The position numbers were made by a program, and so were the translations under genes. Source: CAVSUR01 sp052143655 (lineage in GTDB: Bacteria; Actinomycetota; Actinomycetes; Streptosporangiales; Streptosporangiaceae). Taken from it: a stretch of DNA of 58,327 nt. The stretch covers positions 1 through 58,327 of the forward strand of contig JBKQSL010000309.1 of the NCBI GenBank assembly GCA_052143655.1, given 5' to 3'. Below, piece after piece: positions 1 through 7,325 of this stretch. The notes beneath the pieces are model-generated. The model ran no database searches and had not been told where the DNA came from. It was given only the letters and a program-made list of their open reading frames with translations. Numbering within the stretch: position 1 is the first letter of the stretch; each line of letters opens with the position of its first letter.

Positions 1-197
1 AGCACGCCGATAAGCGGGATGAACAGCACGAACAGGAACCACAGGGCCTTGGCCCAGCCGGACAGGTCGTGACTGCGGAAGATGTCGATGAACACCATGA
101 TCAGGATCCAGATCCAGATCACCCACAAAAAGAACTCGAGCATCGTCCAGAAGAGGTTCAGCAGCGGATACGACGATGACGAAGCGGCCAGTAACAT
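1..197 (-). CDS. PLDc_N-type small membrane protein (3' end cut by window)
   Basis: Reverse-strand reading gives an intact N-terminus starting MLLAASSSSYPLLNLFWTML, then a strongly hydrophobic Trp-rich segment and a motif with RSHDLSGWAKALW followed by a second hydrophobic stretch. The 'dlsGWaKAlW' pattern after a first membrane helix is typical of the PLDc_N (phospholipase D N-terminal) domain found in short actinobacterial SHOCT-type membrane proteins. The ATG at 197 has a strong AAGGAGG ribosome site just upstream (rev. strand, about 202-210). The C-terminus lies beyond base 1, so a SHOCT tail cannot be checked. It is divergent from the Mo-hydroxylase operon. Function unknown; probably an inner-membrane protein. 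Confidence 0.75.
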   Translation of the reverse strand, partial: MLLAASSSSYPLLNLFWTMLEFFLWVIWIWILIMVFIDIFRSHDLSGWAKALWFLFVLFIPLIGV

Positions 198-676
198 GGC
201 TCCTCCTTCCGCCGGGAGGTGTCGGCAGGGACCGGCTAACGGGTCCTGCGCCCAGCGCAGACCCAGCATTCGCCCCGGAGTCGATCATCGGCATCACCCA
301 CCAGGGGTGAGGCAAATGGTCCGTCAGCCCGGTCAGGAGCCAAGCGCCTGTACCTTCCTTCGGGCAGGCGCGATGCCCAGCCGGCCAGGATTCACGGTGC
401 CCCGGACTCAGCCGCTCGGAGCCGATGGCGGTCGGCCCGCCGGTCAGCCGCGCCGGAGCGGCGAGCCGATTGGCCGCCTGCACGCCCTCGCCCCGGCTGA
501 CCCGCCCCCTCATCCCTGCGCCCGGTCGCCATCTCGATCACGCCCTGACGCCCGGGCGCCGGACCCCAAGTCCGGGGAGCCCGTGGTGAACACGGGGCAG
601 CAGCGACGCAGATGATGCCTGCGACGGCTCGCGGAGCGTAACGTCGCCCTATGGAATTCCTGGCAGGCATCCGCCG
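198..676. other. Intergenic region, divergent, no gene recognised
   Basis: About 480 bases between the divergent membrane-protein gene and the Mo-hydroxylase operon. Open frames on both strands here are low-complexity Pro/Arg reading shadows. It contains a small inverted repeat (TCACCC...GGGTGA, 294-310). I see no clear -35/-10 pair. The promoter of the downstream operon must lie here, because no other upstream gene is co-oriented. Confidence 0.5.
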
Positions 677-1555
677 GTGAAGCCGCCGCCGCTGCGCTAC
701 TCGCGGCCCGCCTCGGCCGACGAGGCGCTGGCGATGCTGCAGGCCGCCGGGCCGCGGGCCAAGGTGCTCGCGGGCGGCCAGTCGCTGGTGCCGCTGCTGT
801 CCATGCGGCTGGCTGCGCCCGAGCACCTGGTGGACATCAACCGCCTGCCCGGGCTCGGCTACATCCGGGCCGAAGACGGCCAGGTGCGGGTGGGCGCGCT
901 GGCCCGGCACGCGCACGTGCTGGCCAGCGCGCAGGCGCGCGCCGCGCAGCCGCTGCTGGCCCAGGCGCTGCGGTTCGTCGCGCATGCGGCCATCCGCAAC
1001 CGGGGCACCGTGGTCGGCAGCCTCGTGCACGCCGATCCGGCGGCGGAACTGCCCGCGGTGCTGGCCCTGCTGGGCGGCTCGGTGCGGGTGGCCGGGCCTG
1101 GCGGGCAGCGGCTGGTCCCGGCCGCGGAGTTCTTCCGCGGACCGCTGGAGTCGGCGGTCGGCCCCGGCGAGCTGGCCACCGAGGCGCTGTTCCCGGTGCT
1201 GCCGCCTGCCGCGGGCACCGGCTTCGCCGAGGTGAGCCGCCGCCGCGGCGACTATGCGGTGTGCGGGGCCGCGGCCCTGGTCGAGCTGGGACCCGGCGGC
1301 GAGATCGCCCGGGCGCGCGCCGCCTACCTGTCGGTCGGGCCGGTCCCGCAGGTCCTCGACCTCACCGCCGCGGCGGCGGGCGGCTCCCCGGGGTTCGCAG
1401 CGGCCGCGCAGGCGGCCTGCGAACAGCTCGACCCCGAGGCTGACCTGCACGCCACCGCGGACTACCGCCGGCACCTGGCCGGGGTCCTGACCCGGCGCGC
1501 CCTCGCGGCAGCGCAGGACCAGGCAGCGAAACGGGAGGCGGGTGCCGGTGACTAG
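677..1555 (+). CDS. Molybdenum hydroxylase FAD subunit (CoxM/CutM type)
   Basis: 292 aa, the usual size for the medium, FAD-binding subunit of xanthine-oxidase-family molybdenum hydroxylases. It shows the FAD-contact motif AGGQSLVPLLSMRL near residue 32 and a second motif, IRNRGTVVGSLVHADP, near residue 110. The C-terminal part matches the CO_deh_flav_C domain. It would carry electrons from the 2Fe-2S subunit to an acceptor. The GTG start at 677 is chosen because the nearby ATG at 651 is out of frame; the ribosome site is weak. The stop overlaps the start of the next gene, so the M-S-L subunits are translationally coupled. Substrate cannot be read from this subunit. Confidence 0.9.
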   Translation: MKPPPLRYSRPASADEALAMLQAAGPRAKVLAGGQSLVPLLSMRLAAPEHLVDINRLPGLGYIRAEDGQVRVGALARHAHVLASAQARAAQPLLAQALRFVAHAAIRNRGTVVGSLVHADPAAELPAVLALLGGSVRVAGPGGQRLVPAAEFFRGPLESAVGPGELATEALFPVLPPAAGTGFAEVSRRRGDYAVCGAAALVELGPGGEIARARAAYLSVGPVPQVLDLTAAAAGGSPGFAAAAQAACEQLDPEADLHATADYRRHLAGVLTRRALAAAQDQAAKREAGAGD

Positions 1556-2135
1556 CGCCGAGGAACTGCACGAGGTGCAGCTGACCGTCAACGGCGCCGG
1601 GTACCGGGCCCGGGTGCCGGCCCGGCGGCTGCTGTCTGACTGCATCCGGCACGACCTCGGCCTGACCGGCACGCACGTGGGCTGCGAGCACGGCGTCTGC
1701 GGGGCGTGCACCATCCTGCTGGACGGCGAGCCGGTCCGCTCCTGCCTGCTGCTGGCGGTCAGCGCGGACGGCGCGCAGGTCACCACGGTGGAGGGCCTGG
1801 CCGCTCCGGGCGGCGCGCTGTCGGCGGTGCAGCAGGCCTTCGCCGACAGCCACGGGCTGCAGTGCGGCTTCTGCACGCCGGGGTTCCTCACCACCGTGAC
1901 CGCGGGACTGCGCGCGGCCCCCGACCCGGACGAGCAGCAGGCCCGGGAGATGATCGGCGGGAACCTGTGCCGGTGCACCGGCTACCAGAACATCGTCGCC
2001 GCCGTGCTGCGCGCCGCTGCGCTGCAGCGACGGCCCGCGGCACCTGGCGGCCCGGGCGAGCCGGGCAGCCCTGAGCCGGGCAGCCCTGAGCCGGGCAGCC
2101 CTGAGCCGGGCAGCCCTGAGCCGGGCCGGGCATGA
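1548..2135 (+). CDS. Molybdenum hydroxylase 2Fe-2S subunit (CoxS/CutS type)
   Basis: Small electron-transfer subunit. The N-terminal plant-type ferredoxin motif GCEHGVCGAC...C and the C-terminal four-helix [2Fe-2S] motif CGFCTPG...CRCTGY are both complete. The GTG at 1548 has GGGAGG about 9 nt upstream and is preferred; an in-frame GTG at 1542 is also possible. After the conserved domain ends (AAVLRAA) there is a tail of about 35 residues made of repeated EPGSP pentapeptides, which is not part of the family. The stop overlaps the ATG of the large-subunit gene (ATGA). Confidence 0.92.
   Translation: MTSAEELHEVQLTVNGAGYRARVPARRLLSDCIRHDLGLTGTHVGCEHGVCGACTILLDGEPVRSCLLLAVSADGAQVTTVEGLAAPGGALSAVQQAFADSHGLQCGFCTPGFLTTVTAGLRAAPDPDEQQAREMIGGNLCRCTGYQNIVAAVLRAAALQRRPAAPGGPGEPGSPEPGSPEPGSPEPGSPEPGRA
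2058..2126 (+). repeat. 15-bp tandem minisatellite in 3' end of 2Fe-2S subunit gene
   Basis: Four perfect units of GAGCCGGGCAGCCCT (2058-2072, 2073-2087, 2088-2102, 2103-2117) plus a partial fifth. They encode repeated EPGSP and keep the frame because the unit is 15 bp. See the finding on pentapeptide tails. Confidence 0.95.
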
Positions 2136-4519
2136 GCTCGCTGTTCGGCGCCAGCGTCCAGCGGGTGGAGGACGACCGGCTGGTCCGCGGCGCGGGCGCC
2201 TTCCTGGACGACCTGGGCGCGGACGCGCTGGCCTGCGCGTTCGTCCGCAGCCCGCACGCGCACGCGCGGGTGCTGGACATCGACGTCAGCGGGGCGCTGG
2301 ACGTGGACGGCCTGGTCGCCGTCTACACCTACGAGGACCTGCCTGGCCGGCTCGCGCAGCCGCTGCCGCTGCTGATCCCGCACCCGGACCTGACCCGCGG
2401 CCGCACGCCGTACCCGCTGGCCGCCGCCGAGGTCAACCACGTCGGCGAGCCGGTGGTGATGGTCGTCGCCGCCGACCGCTACCGGGCCGAGGACGCGGCC
2501 GGCCGGATCGAGGTGCGGTACGAGCCGCTGCCGCCGGTGGTGGGGCTGGACGCCGCCCGCGCGGCCGAGCACCTGGTGCACGCGGACGTGCCGGGCAACC
2601 GCGCGGCCACCGTCGTGCAGGAGCACGGCAGCGCCGCCGCGGCGATCGCCGCCGCGCCGCACGTGCTGGAGCTGGACTTCGCCATCGAGCGGTCCGCCTC
2701 GACCCCGCTGGAGGGCCGGGGCGTGCTGGCCGAGTGGGACCCACAGGCGGGCCGGCTGCGGATGTGGACCTCCACCCAGACCGCCACCGGGGTGCGCGCC
2801 GCCGTCGCGGCCAAGCTGGAGCTCGCCCTGGCCGACGTGGACGTCATCACCCCCGACGTGGGCGGCGGGTTCGGGGTCAAGATCGTGCACCCGTGGCCGG
2901 AGGAGGTGCTGGTGCCGTGGGCGGCGCGGCTGCTGGGCCGCCCGGTGAAGTTCACCGAGGACCGGCGGGAGCATTTCGTCGCCAGCGCGCACGAGCGGGC
3001 CCAGCAGCACCACGTCCGGGCCGGGTTCGACGACGAGGGCCGGCTGCTCGGCCTGGACGTCCGGTTCTGGCACGACAACGGCGCCTACACCCCGTACGGG
3101 CTGATCGTGCCGATCGTCACCTCCACCCAGCTGCTCGGGCCCTACAAGCCCGCCGCCTACCGGGTCGAGTTCGACTCGCTGTACACCAACACGGTGCTGG
3201 TCACTCCCTACCGGGGCGCCGGGCGGCCGCAGGGCGCCTTCGTCATGGAGCGGACCATGGACGCGATCGCAGCGGCCCTGGGCCTGGACCGGGCCGCCGT
3301 CCGCGAGCGCAACTTCATCCGGCCCGATGAGATGCCCTACGACCAGGGCCTGATCTTCCAGGACGGGCGGCCGCTGGTCTACGACTCCGGCGACTACCCG
3401 GCGCTGCTGGCCAAGCTGAAGGACCTGGTCGGCTGGGACGAGTTCGGCGCGGTCCGGCAGGCCGCCCTTGAGCAGGGACGGCGGGTGGGCATCGGGCTGG
3501 CCTGCTACGTCGAGGGCACCGGGGTGGGCCCGTACGAGGGCGCGCACGTCGCCGTCGAGACATCCGGCCAGGTCAAGGTGGCCACCGGCCTGACCACCCA
3601 GGGGCAGGGCCACCACACCGTGCTGGCGCAGATCGTCGCCGACGAGCTGGGCGTGCCGCTGGCCGACGTCGAGGTGGTAACCGGCGACACCCGCCGGTTC
3701 GGCTACGCGGTGGGCACGTTCGCCTCCCGGACCGCCGTAATGAGCGGCTCGGCGGTCGCGCTCGCCGCCCGCAAGGCGCGGGCCAAGGCGCTGCGGGTCG
3801 CGGCGCAGGCGCTGGAGGCCGCACCAGGCGACCTGGAGATCGCCGGCGGCATGGTGCAGATCAAGGGCGACCCGGAGAGCGCGATCGCGCTCGGCACGGT
3901 GGCGGTGCTGTCCAACCCGCTGCGGTACGCCTTCGACGAGGCCGCGCAGGCGGCCACCCAGTTCGCCGCCGGCGGCGACGCCAGCCAGCCGCCAATCGCC
4001 GAGGACGACGAGCCGGGCATCGAGGGCCGGGCCTATTTCTCCCCGGTGCGCTCCACGTTCGCCAGCGGGATGCACGCCGCGGTCGTGGAAACCGATCCGG
4101 ACACCGCCGAGATCCGGGTGCTGCGCTACTGCGTCGTACACGACTGCGGGCGGCTGATCAACCCGCGGATCGTCGAAGGTCAGATCCACGGCGGGGTCGC
4201 CCAGGGCATCGCCGGCGCGCTGTACGAGCGGATGGCCTACGACGAGGCCGGGCAGCTGGTCAACGCCTCCTTCATGGACTTCCTGATGCCCTACGCCAGC
4301 GAGGTGCCCGAGCGGATCGAGATCGACCACCTGCAGACCCCGTCCCCGCTGAACCCGCTCGGGATCAAGGGCGCCGGCGAGGCCGGCGTCATCCCCGGCG
4401 CGGCGGTGCTCGCCGCCGCCATCGAGGATGCCGAGGGCATCCCGATCACGTCCATGCCGCTGTCGCCGTCGGACCTGTTCGAGCTCCGCCGCGCCCGTAG
4501 CCAGGAGAACCCGTCATGA
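2132..4519 (+). CDS. Molybdenum hydroxylase large (Mo-cofactor) subunit, CoxL form II-like
   Basis: 795 aa, full length for the xanthine dehydrogenase/CoxL family. Seen: the molybdopterin motif DVGGGFGVK near residue 245, the active-site loop PYRGAGR near residue 358, and the C-terminal KGAGEAG, which holds the catalytic Glu of this superfamily. True (form I) CO dehydrogenases carry AYXCSFR with a copper-binding Cys; this loop is of the AYRGAGR (form II) kind, so CO oxidation is not supported. Expected reaction: hydroxylation of a carbon beside nitrogen in a heterocycle or an aldehyde, with water as oxygen source. Starts at an ATGA overlap with the 2Fe-2S gene and ends in an ATGA overlap with the CoxG-like gene. 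Confidence 0.93.
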   Translation: MSSLFGASVQRVEDDRLVRGAGAFLDDLGADALACAFVRSPHAHARVLDIDVSGALDVDGLVAVYTYEDLPGRLAQPLPLLIPHPDLTRGRTPYPLAAAEVNHVGEPVVMVVAADRYRAEDAAGRIEVRYEPLPPVVGLDAARAAEHLVHADVPGNRAATVVQEHGSAAAAIAAAPHVLELDFAIERSASTPLEGRGVLAEWDPQAGRLRMWTSTQTATGVRAAVAAKLELALADVDVITPDVGGGFGVKIVHPWPEEVLVPWAARLLGRPVKFTEDRREHFVASAHERAQQHHVRAGFDDEGRLLGLDVRFWHDNGAYTPYGLIVPIVTSTQLLGPYKPAAYRVEFDSLYTNTVLVTPYRGAGRPQGAFVMERTMDAIAAALGLDRAAVRERNFIRPDEMPYDQGLIFQDGRPLVYDSGDYPALLAKLKDLVGWDEFGAVRQAALEQGRRVGIGLACYVEGTGVGPYEGAHVAVETSGQVKVATGLTTQGQGHHTVLAQIVADELGVPLADVEVVTGDTRRFGYAVGTFASRTAVMSGSAVALAARKARAKALRVAAQALEAAPGDLEIAGGMVQIKGDPESAIALGTVAVLSNPLRYAFDEAAQAATQFAAGGDASQPPIAEDDEPGIEGRAYFSPVRSTFASGMHAAVVETDPDTAEIRVLRYCVVHDCGRLINPRIVEGQIHGGVAQGIAGALYERMAYDEAGQLVNASFMDFLMPYASEVPERIEIDHLQTPSPLNPLGIKGAGEAGVIPGAAVLAAAIEDAEGIPITSMPLSPSDLFELRRARSQENPS

Positions 4520-5232
4520 AGATCAGCGGCGCCGCGACCGTGCACGCGCCGGCCAGCCAGGTGTGGGCGGCGCTGACCGACCCGGCGGTGCTGGTGGCCA
4601 CGATTCCCGGCTGCGAGCGGCTGGAGCAGACCGGCCCGGACCGCTACGCCCTCACCGTCACCGCGGGCGTGGCCGCCATCCAGGGCACGTACGCGGGTGA
4701 GTTCTCGCTGTCCGACCGGGTCGAGCCGGTGTCGCTGCAGCTGACGGCCAGCGGCTCGGGCAGCCCCGGCACGGTGCGCAGCACCGTGGCGGTCCGGCTG
4801 GACGCCGCCGCGGACGGGGCCACCGAGCTGCGCTACGACGCCGACGCGCAGATCGGCGGCATGATCGCCGGAGTCGGCCAGCGGATGCTGGCCAGCGTGG
4901 CGAAGCGGATGGCCGGAGAGTTCTTCGCGTCTGTCGACGACGTGCTGGCCGGGCGGGCGGTTCCCGGCCAGGCAGGCCCGGGCCAGGCAGTCCCGGGCCA
5001 GGCAGTCCCGGCTCAGCGCGGCCCGGGCCAGCCGGTCCCGGGTCAGGGCGCCCCGGCGGCGCAGCCAGTCCCGGCGGCAGCGGCCCCGGCCGCCTACCTC
5101 GCCCCGCCCCGGGCCGCCGCGGCCGGGCCGCAGGCTCGCGGATTCCTGCTCGGCGTCCTGGCCGGCGGCATGGTCGCGCTCGCCGGGGTGGCCGTCGGCG
5201 CCCGGATCGGCGGCCGGGCCGGGCGCCGGTGA
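4516..5232 (+). CDS. CoxG-like SRPBCC protein with C-terminal membrane anchor
   Basis: Residues 1 to about 150 match the CoxG/SRPBCC fold: N-terminal MKISGAATVHAPASQVW, then IPGCERLEQTGPDRY. A Pro/Gln/Gly/Ala linker of about 60 residues follows (repeats of PGQAV type) and then a single hydrophobic helix (FLLGVLAGGMVALAGVAV) with a basic tail, so the domain should be held at the inner face of the cytoplasmic membrane. CoxG proteins of CO dehydrogenases recruit the enzyme to the membrane and bring it a quinone acceptor; a similar role for this Mo-hydroxylase is inferred. It is coupled to its neighbours by ATGA and GTGA overlaps. Confidence 0.88.
   Translation: MKISGAATVHAPASQVWAALTDPAVLVATIPGCERLEQTGPDRYALTVTAGVAAIQGTYAGEFSLSDRVEPVSLQLTASGSGSPGTVRSTVAVRLDAAADGATELRYDADAQIGGMIAGVGQRMLASVAKRMAGEFFASVDDVLAGRAVPGQAGPGQAVPGQAVPAQRGPGQPVPGQGAPAAQPVPAAAAPAAYLAPPRAAAAGPQARGFLLGVLAGGMVALAGVAVGARIGGRAGRR
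4961..5050 (+). repeat. 15-bp period repeat encoding Pro-Gln linker
   Basis: GGCCAGGCAG recurs at exact 15-bp spacing (4966, 4981, 4996) with degenerate further copies to about 5050. It encodes the G-Q-A-(V/G)-P linker between the SRPBCC domain and the membrane helix. Confidence 0.85.
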
Positions 5233-7325
5233 CCGACGCCGCCGTGCGCCTGCGGATCGGCATCGACACCGGCGGCACGTTCACCGACGCCGTGGCGGTG
5301 AACGAGGACACCGGCGAGCTCACCGCCGCCAAGACCCCGTCCACCCCGGCTGATCCCGCGGCCGGGTTCATGGCCGGGCTGGAGAAGGTCCTCGCGCTGG
5401 CCGGCGCGGACCTGAGTGCCGTGACCGCGATCAGCCACGGCACCACGATCGCCACCAACCAGCTGCTGGAGGGCGACGTCGGGCGGCTCGGCCTGATCAC
5501 CACCGAGGGCTTCGAGTTCCTGCTGGAGATCGCCCGCCAGTCGGTCCCCGACGGGTACGGCAACTCCTACTTCTGGGTCAAGCCGGACCGGATCGTGCCG
5601 CCGCACCGGGTCAGGACGGTCGGCGGGCGGCTGGACCACACCGGCGCGCAGCTGCGGCCGTTCGACGAGGCGCAGGCGGCGGCCGCCGCCCGCTGGTTCG
5701 CTGCGCACGGCATCGACGCGCTCGCCGTCTGCTTCCTGCACTCCTACGCCAACCCCGGGCACGAGCAGCAGATGGCCCGGGTGCTGGCCCGCGAGCATCC
5801 GCAGGCCAGCGTGTCGCTGTCCGCGCACGTGCTGGCCGAGTACCGGGAGTACGAGCGGGCCATGACCACCCTGGTCGACGCCGCGGTCAAGCCGCGGGTG
5901 GCGGGGTACCTGGACGCGGTCGCCGGGCGGCTGGCGCGGCTGGCCGGCCCGGGCGGCCCGCCGCCGCTGCACATCATGACCTCCGGCGGCGGCGTGGCCA
6001 CTGCCGCTGAGGTGATCGGCCGCCCGATCGCCACCGTGCTGAGCGGTCCCGCGGCCGGCGCGGTCGGCGCGGCGCTCATCGCCCGGCACGCGGGCCTGCG
6101 CCAGGTGCTCACCTGCGACGGCGGCGGCACGTCCACCGACGTCGCGGTGGCCGACGGCGGCGAGCCCGCGCTGACCACTGAGGGCACGGTGGGCGCCTAC
6201 CCGGCGCGGATCCCCATGGTGGACGTGGCGACCGTCGGCGCCGGCGGCGGGTCGGTGGCCTGGATGTCGCCGGAGGGCACGCTGAAGGCCGGGCCCCGCT
6301 CGGCGGGCGCCGATCCTGGGCCGCTGTGCTACGGCCGCGGCGGCCAGCAGGTCACGGTCACCGACGCGCACCTGGCGCTCGGCCGCATCCCGCCGCACCT
6401 GCTCGGCGGCGAGGTGCCGCTCGACACCGGCTCGGCCCAGGCCGGCCTGGCCGCGCTCGGCCGGCGGCTGGGCCTGGCCCCGGCCGAGTGCGCCGCGGGG
6501 ATCCTGGAGATCTCCGCGGCGCACCAGGCCAACGCGGTGCGCGAGATCACCGTCAAGCGCGGGCTGGACGTGCGCGGCTTCACCCTGGTGACGTTCGGCG
6601 GCTCCGGGTCGCTGCTGGCCTGCCCGCTGATCGACACGCTCGGCGTGCGCGGCGCGCTGGTGCCGCCCAGCCCGGGCAACGTGTCCGCGTTCGGGCTGCT
6701 GACCGTGGACGTCCGCGCCGACTTCGTCCGCACCGCCGTGACCCGGCACGCCGCGCTGGACTGCGCCGCCACCGAAGAGGTTTTCGCCGCGCTGGCCGGC
6801 CAGGCCCGCCGGGCCCTGTCCGCGCAGGGCTTCGCCCCGGCGCAGCAGCAGCTCATCCGGTCGGCGGACCTGCGGTACTACGGCCAGGCGTTCGAGGTGC
6901 CGGTGCCGGTCCAGCCCGGCCCGTTCGGCCCCGGCCAGGCGCAGGCCGCCGCGGCCGGGTTCCATGACGCGCACCGGGCCCGGTACGGCTACGACTTCCT
7001 GGACACCCCCCGCCAGCAGGTCGAGTGGGTGAACCTGCGGGTCACCGGCATCGGCCCGATCCGGCGGCCGGAGCTGGCGCAGCTCGCCGCCGCGCCCGGC
7101 GGCCCGCAGCGGGCGCGGACCGGGCAGCGGCCGGTCACCTTCGGCCGGTCCGCCGGTCCGGTCAGCACCCCGGTGTACTGGCGGCCGGGGCTGGCGGCCG
7201 GCGACACGCTGGCCGGGCCAGCGGTGATCGAGGAGTACGGCGCCACCGTGCCGGTGTACCCCGGGTTCGCCGCCCGCGTCGACCGGTACGGCAACCTGCT
7301 GATCATCGCGGCGGCGGCCCGGTGA
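5229..7325 (+). CDS. hyuA: Hydantoinase/oxoprolinase family subunit A (HyuA)
   Basis: 698 aa, typical of HyuA. Seen: the ATP-binding motif GIDTGGTFTD at residues 10-19, ISHGTTIATNQLLEG, the HyuA core motif SGPAAGAVGA and DGGGTSTDVAV. HyuA/HyuB pairs hydrolyse cyclic amides (hydantoins, 5-oxoproline) or act as related ATP-dependent carboxylases; the substrate cannot be read directly. The GTG start overlaps the previous stop (GTGA), and the stop overlaps hyuB (GTGA at 7322), as expected for stoichiometric subunits. The presence of ring hydrolases beside a Mo-hydroxylase suggests the pair acts on the oxidised heterocycle or its opened product. Confidence 0.9.
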   Translation: MTDAAVRLRIGIDTGGTFTDAVAVNEDTGELTAAKTPSTPADPAAGFMAGLEKVLALAGADLSAVTAISHGTTIATNQLLEGDVGRLGLITTEGFEFLLEIARQSVPDGYGNSYFWVKPDRIVPPHRVRTVGGRLDHTGAQLRPFDEAQAAAAARWFAAHGIDALAVCFLHSYANPGHEQQMARVLAREHPQASVSLSAHVLAEYREYERAMTTLVDAAVKPRVAGYLDAVAGRLARLAGPGGPPPLHIMTSGGGVATAAEVIGRPIATVLSGPAAGAVGAALIARHAGLRQVLTCDGGGTSTDVAVADGGEPALTTEGTVGAYPARIPMVDVATVGAGGGSVAWMSPEGTLKAGPRSAGADPGPLCYGRGGQQVTVTDAHLALGRIPPHLLGGEVPLDTGSAQAGLAALGRRLGLAPAECAAGILEISAAHQANAVREITVKRGLDVRGFTLVTFGGSGSLLACPLIDTLGVRGALVPPSPGNVSAFGLLTVDVRADFVRTAVTRHAALDCAATEEVFAALAGQARRALSAQGFAPAQQQLIRSADLRYYGQAFEVPVPVQPGPFGPGQAQAAAAGFHDAHRARYGYDFLDTPRQQVEWVNLRVTGIGPIRRPELAQLAAAPGGPQRARTGQRPVTFGRSAGPVSTPVYWRPGLAAGDTLAGPAVIEEYGATVPVYPGFAARVDRYGNLLIIAAAAR

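Noticed and set aside
1982..4330. Very long reverse-strand open frames antisense to the Mo-hydroxylase and many other genes (also 5094-7571, 22698-24392, 55907-57832 5' part)
   Set aside because: They follow the codon phase of the real genes in GC-rich DNA, are full of His/Arg/Gly/Gln low-complexity sequence, and show no family motif. The opposite strand has complete, motif-bearing proteins.
677..5232. Carbon monoxide dehydrogenase operon
   Set aside because: Gene order coxM-S-L-G fits, but the large-subunit loop is not AYXCSFR and the downstream genes are HyuAB and a ring-opening amidohydrolase.
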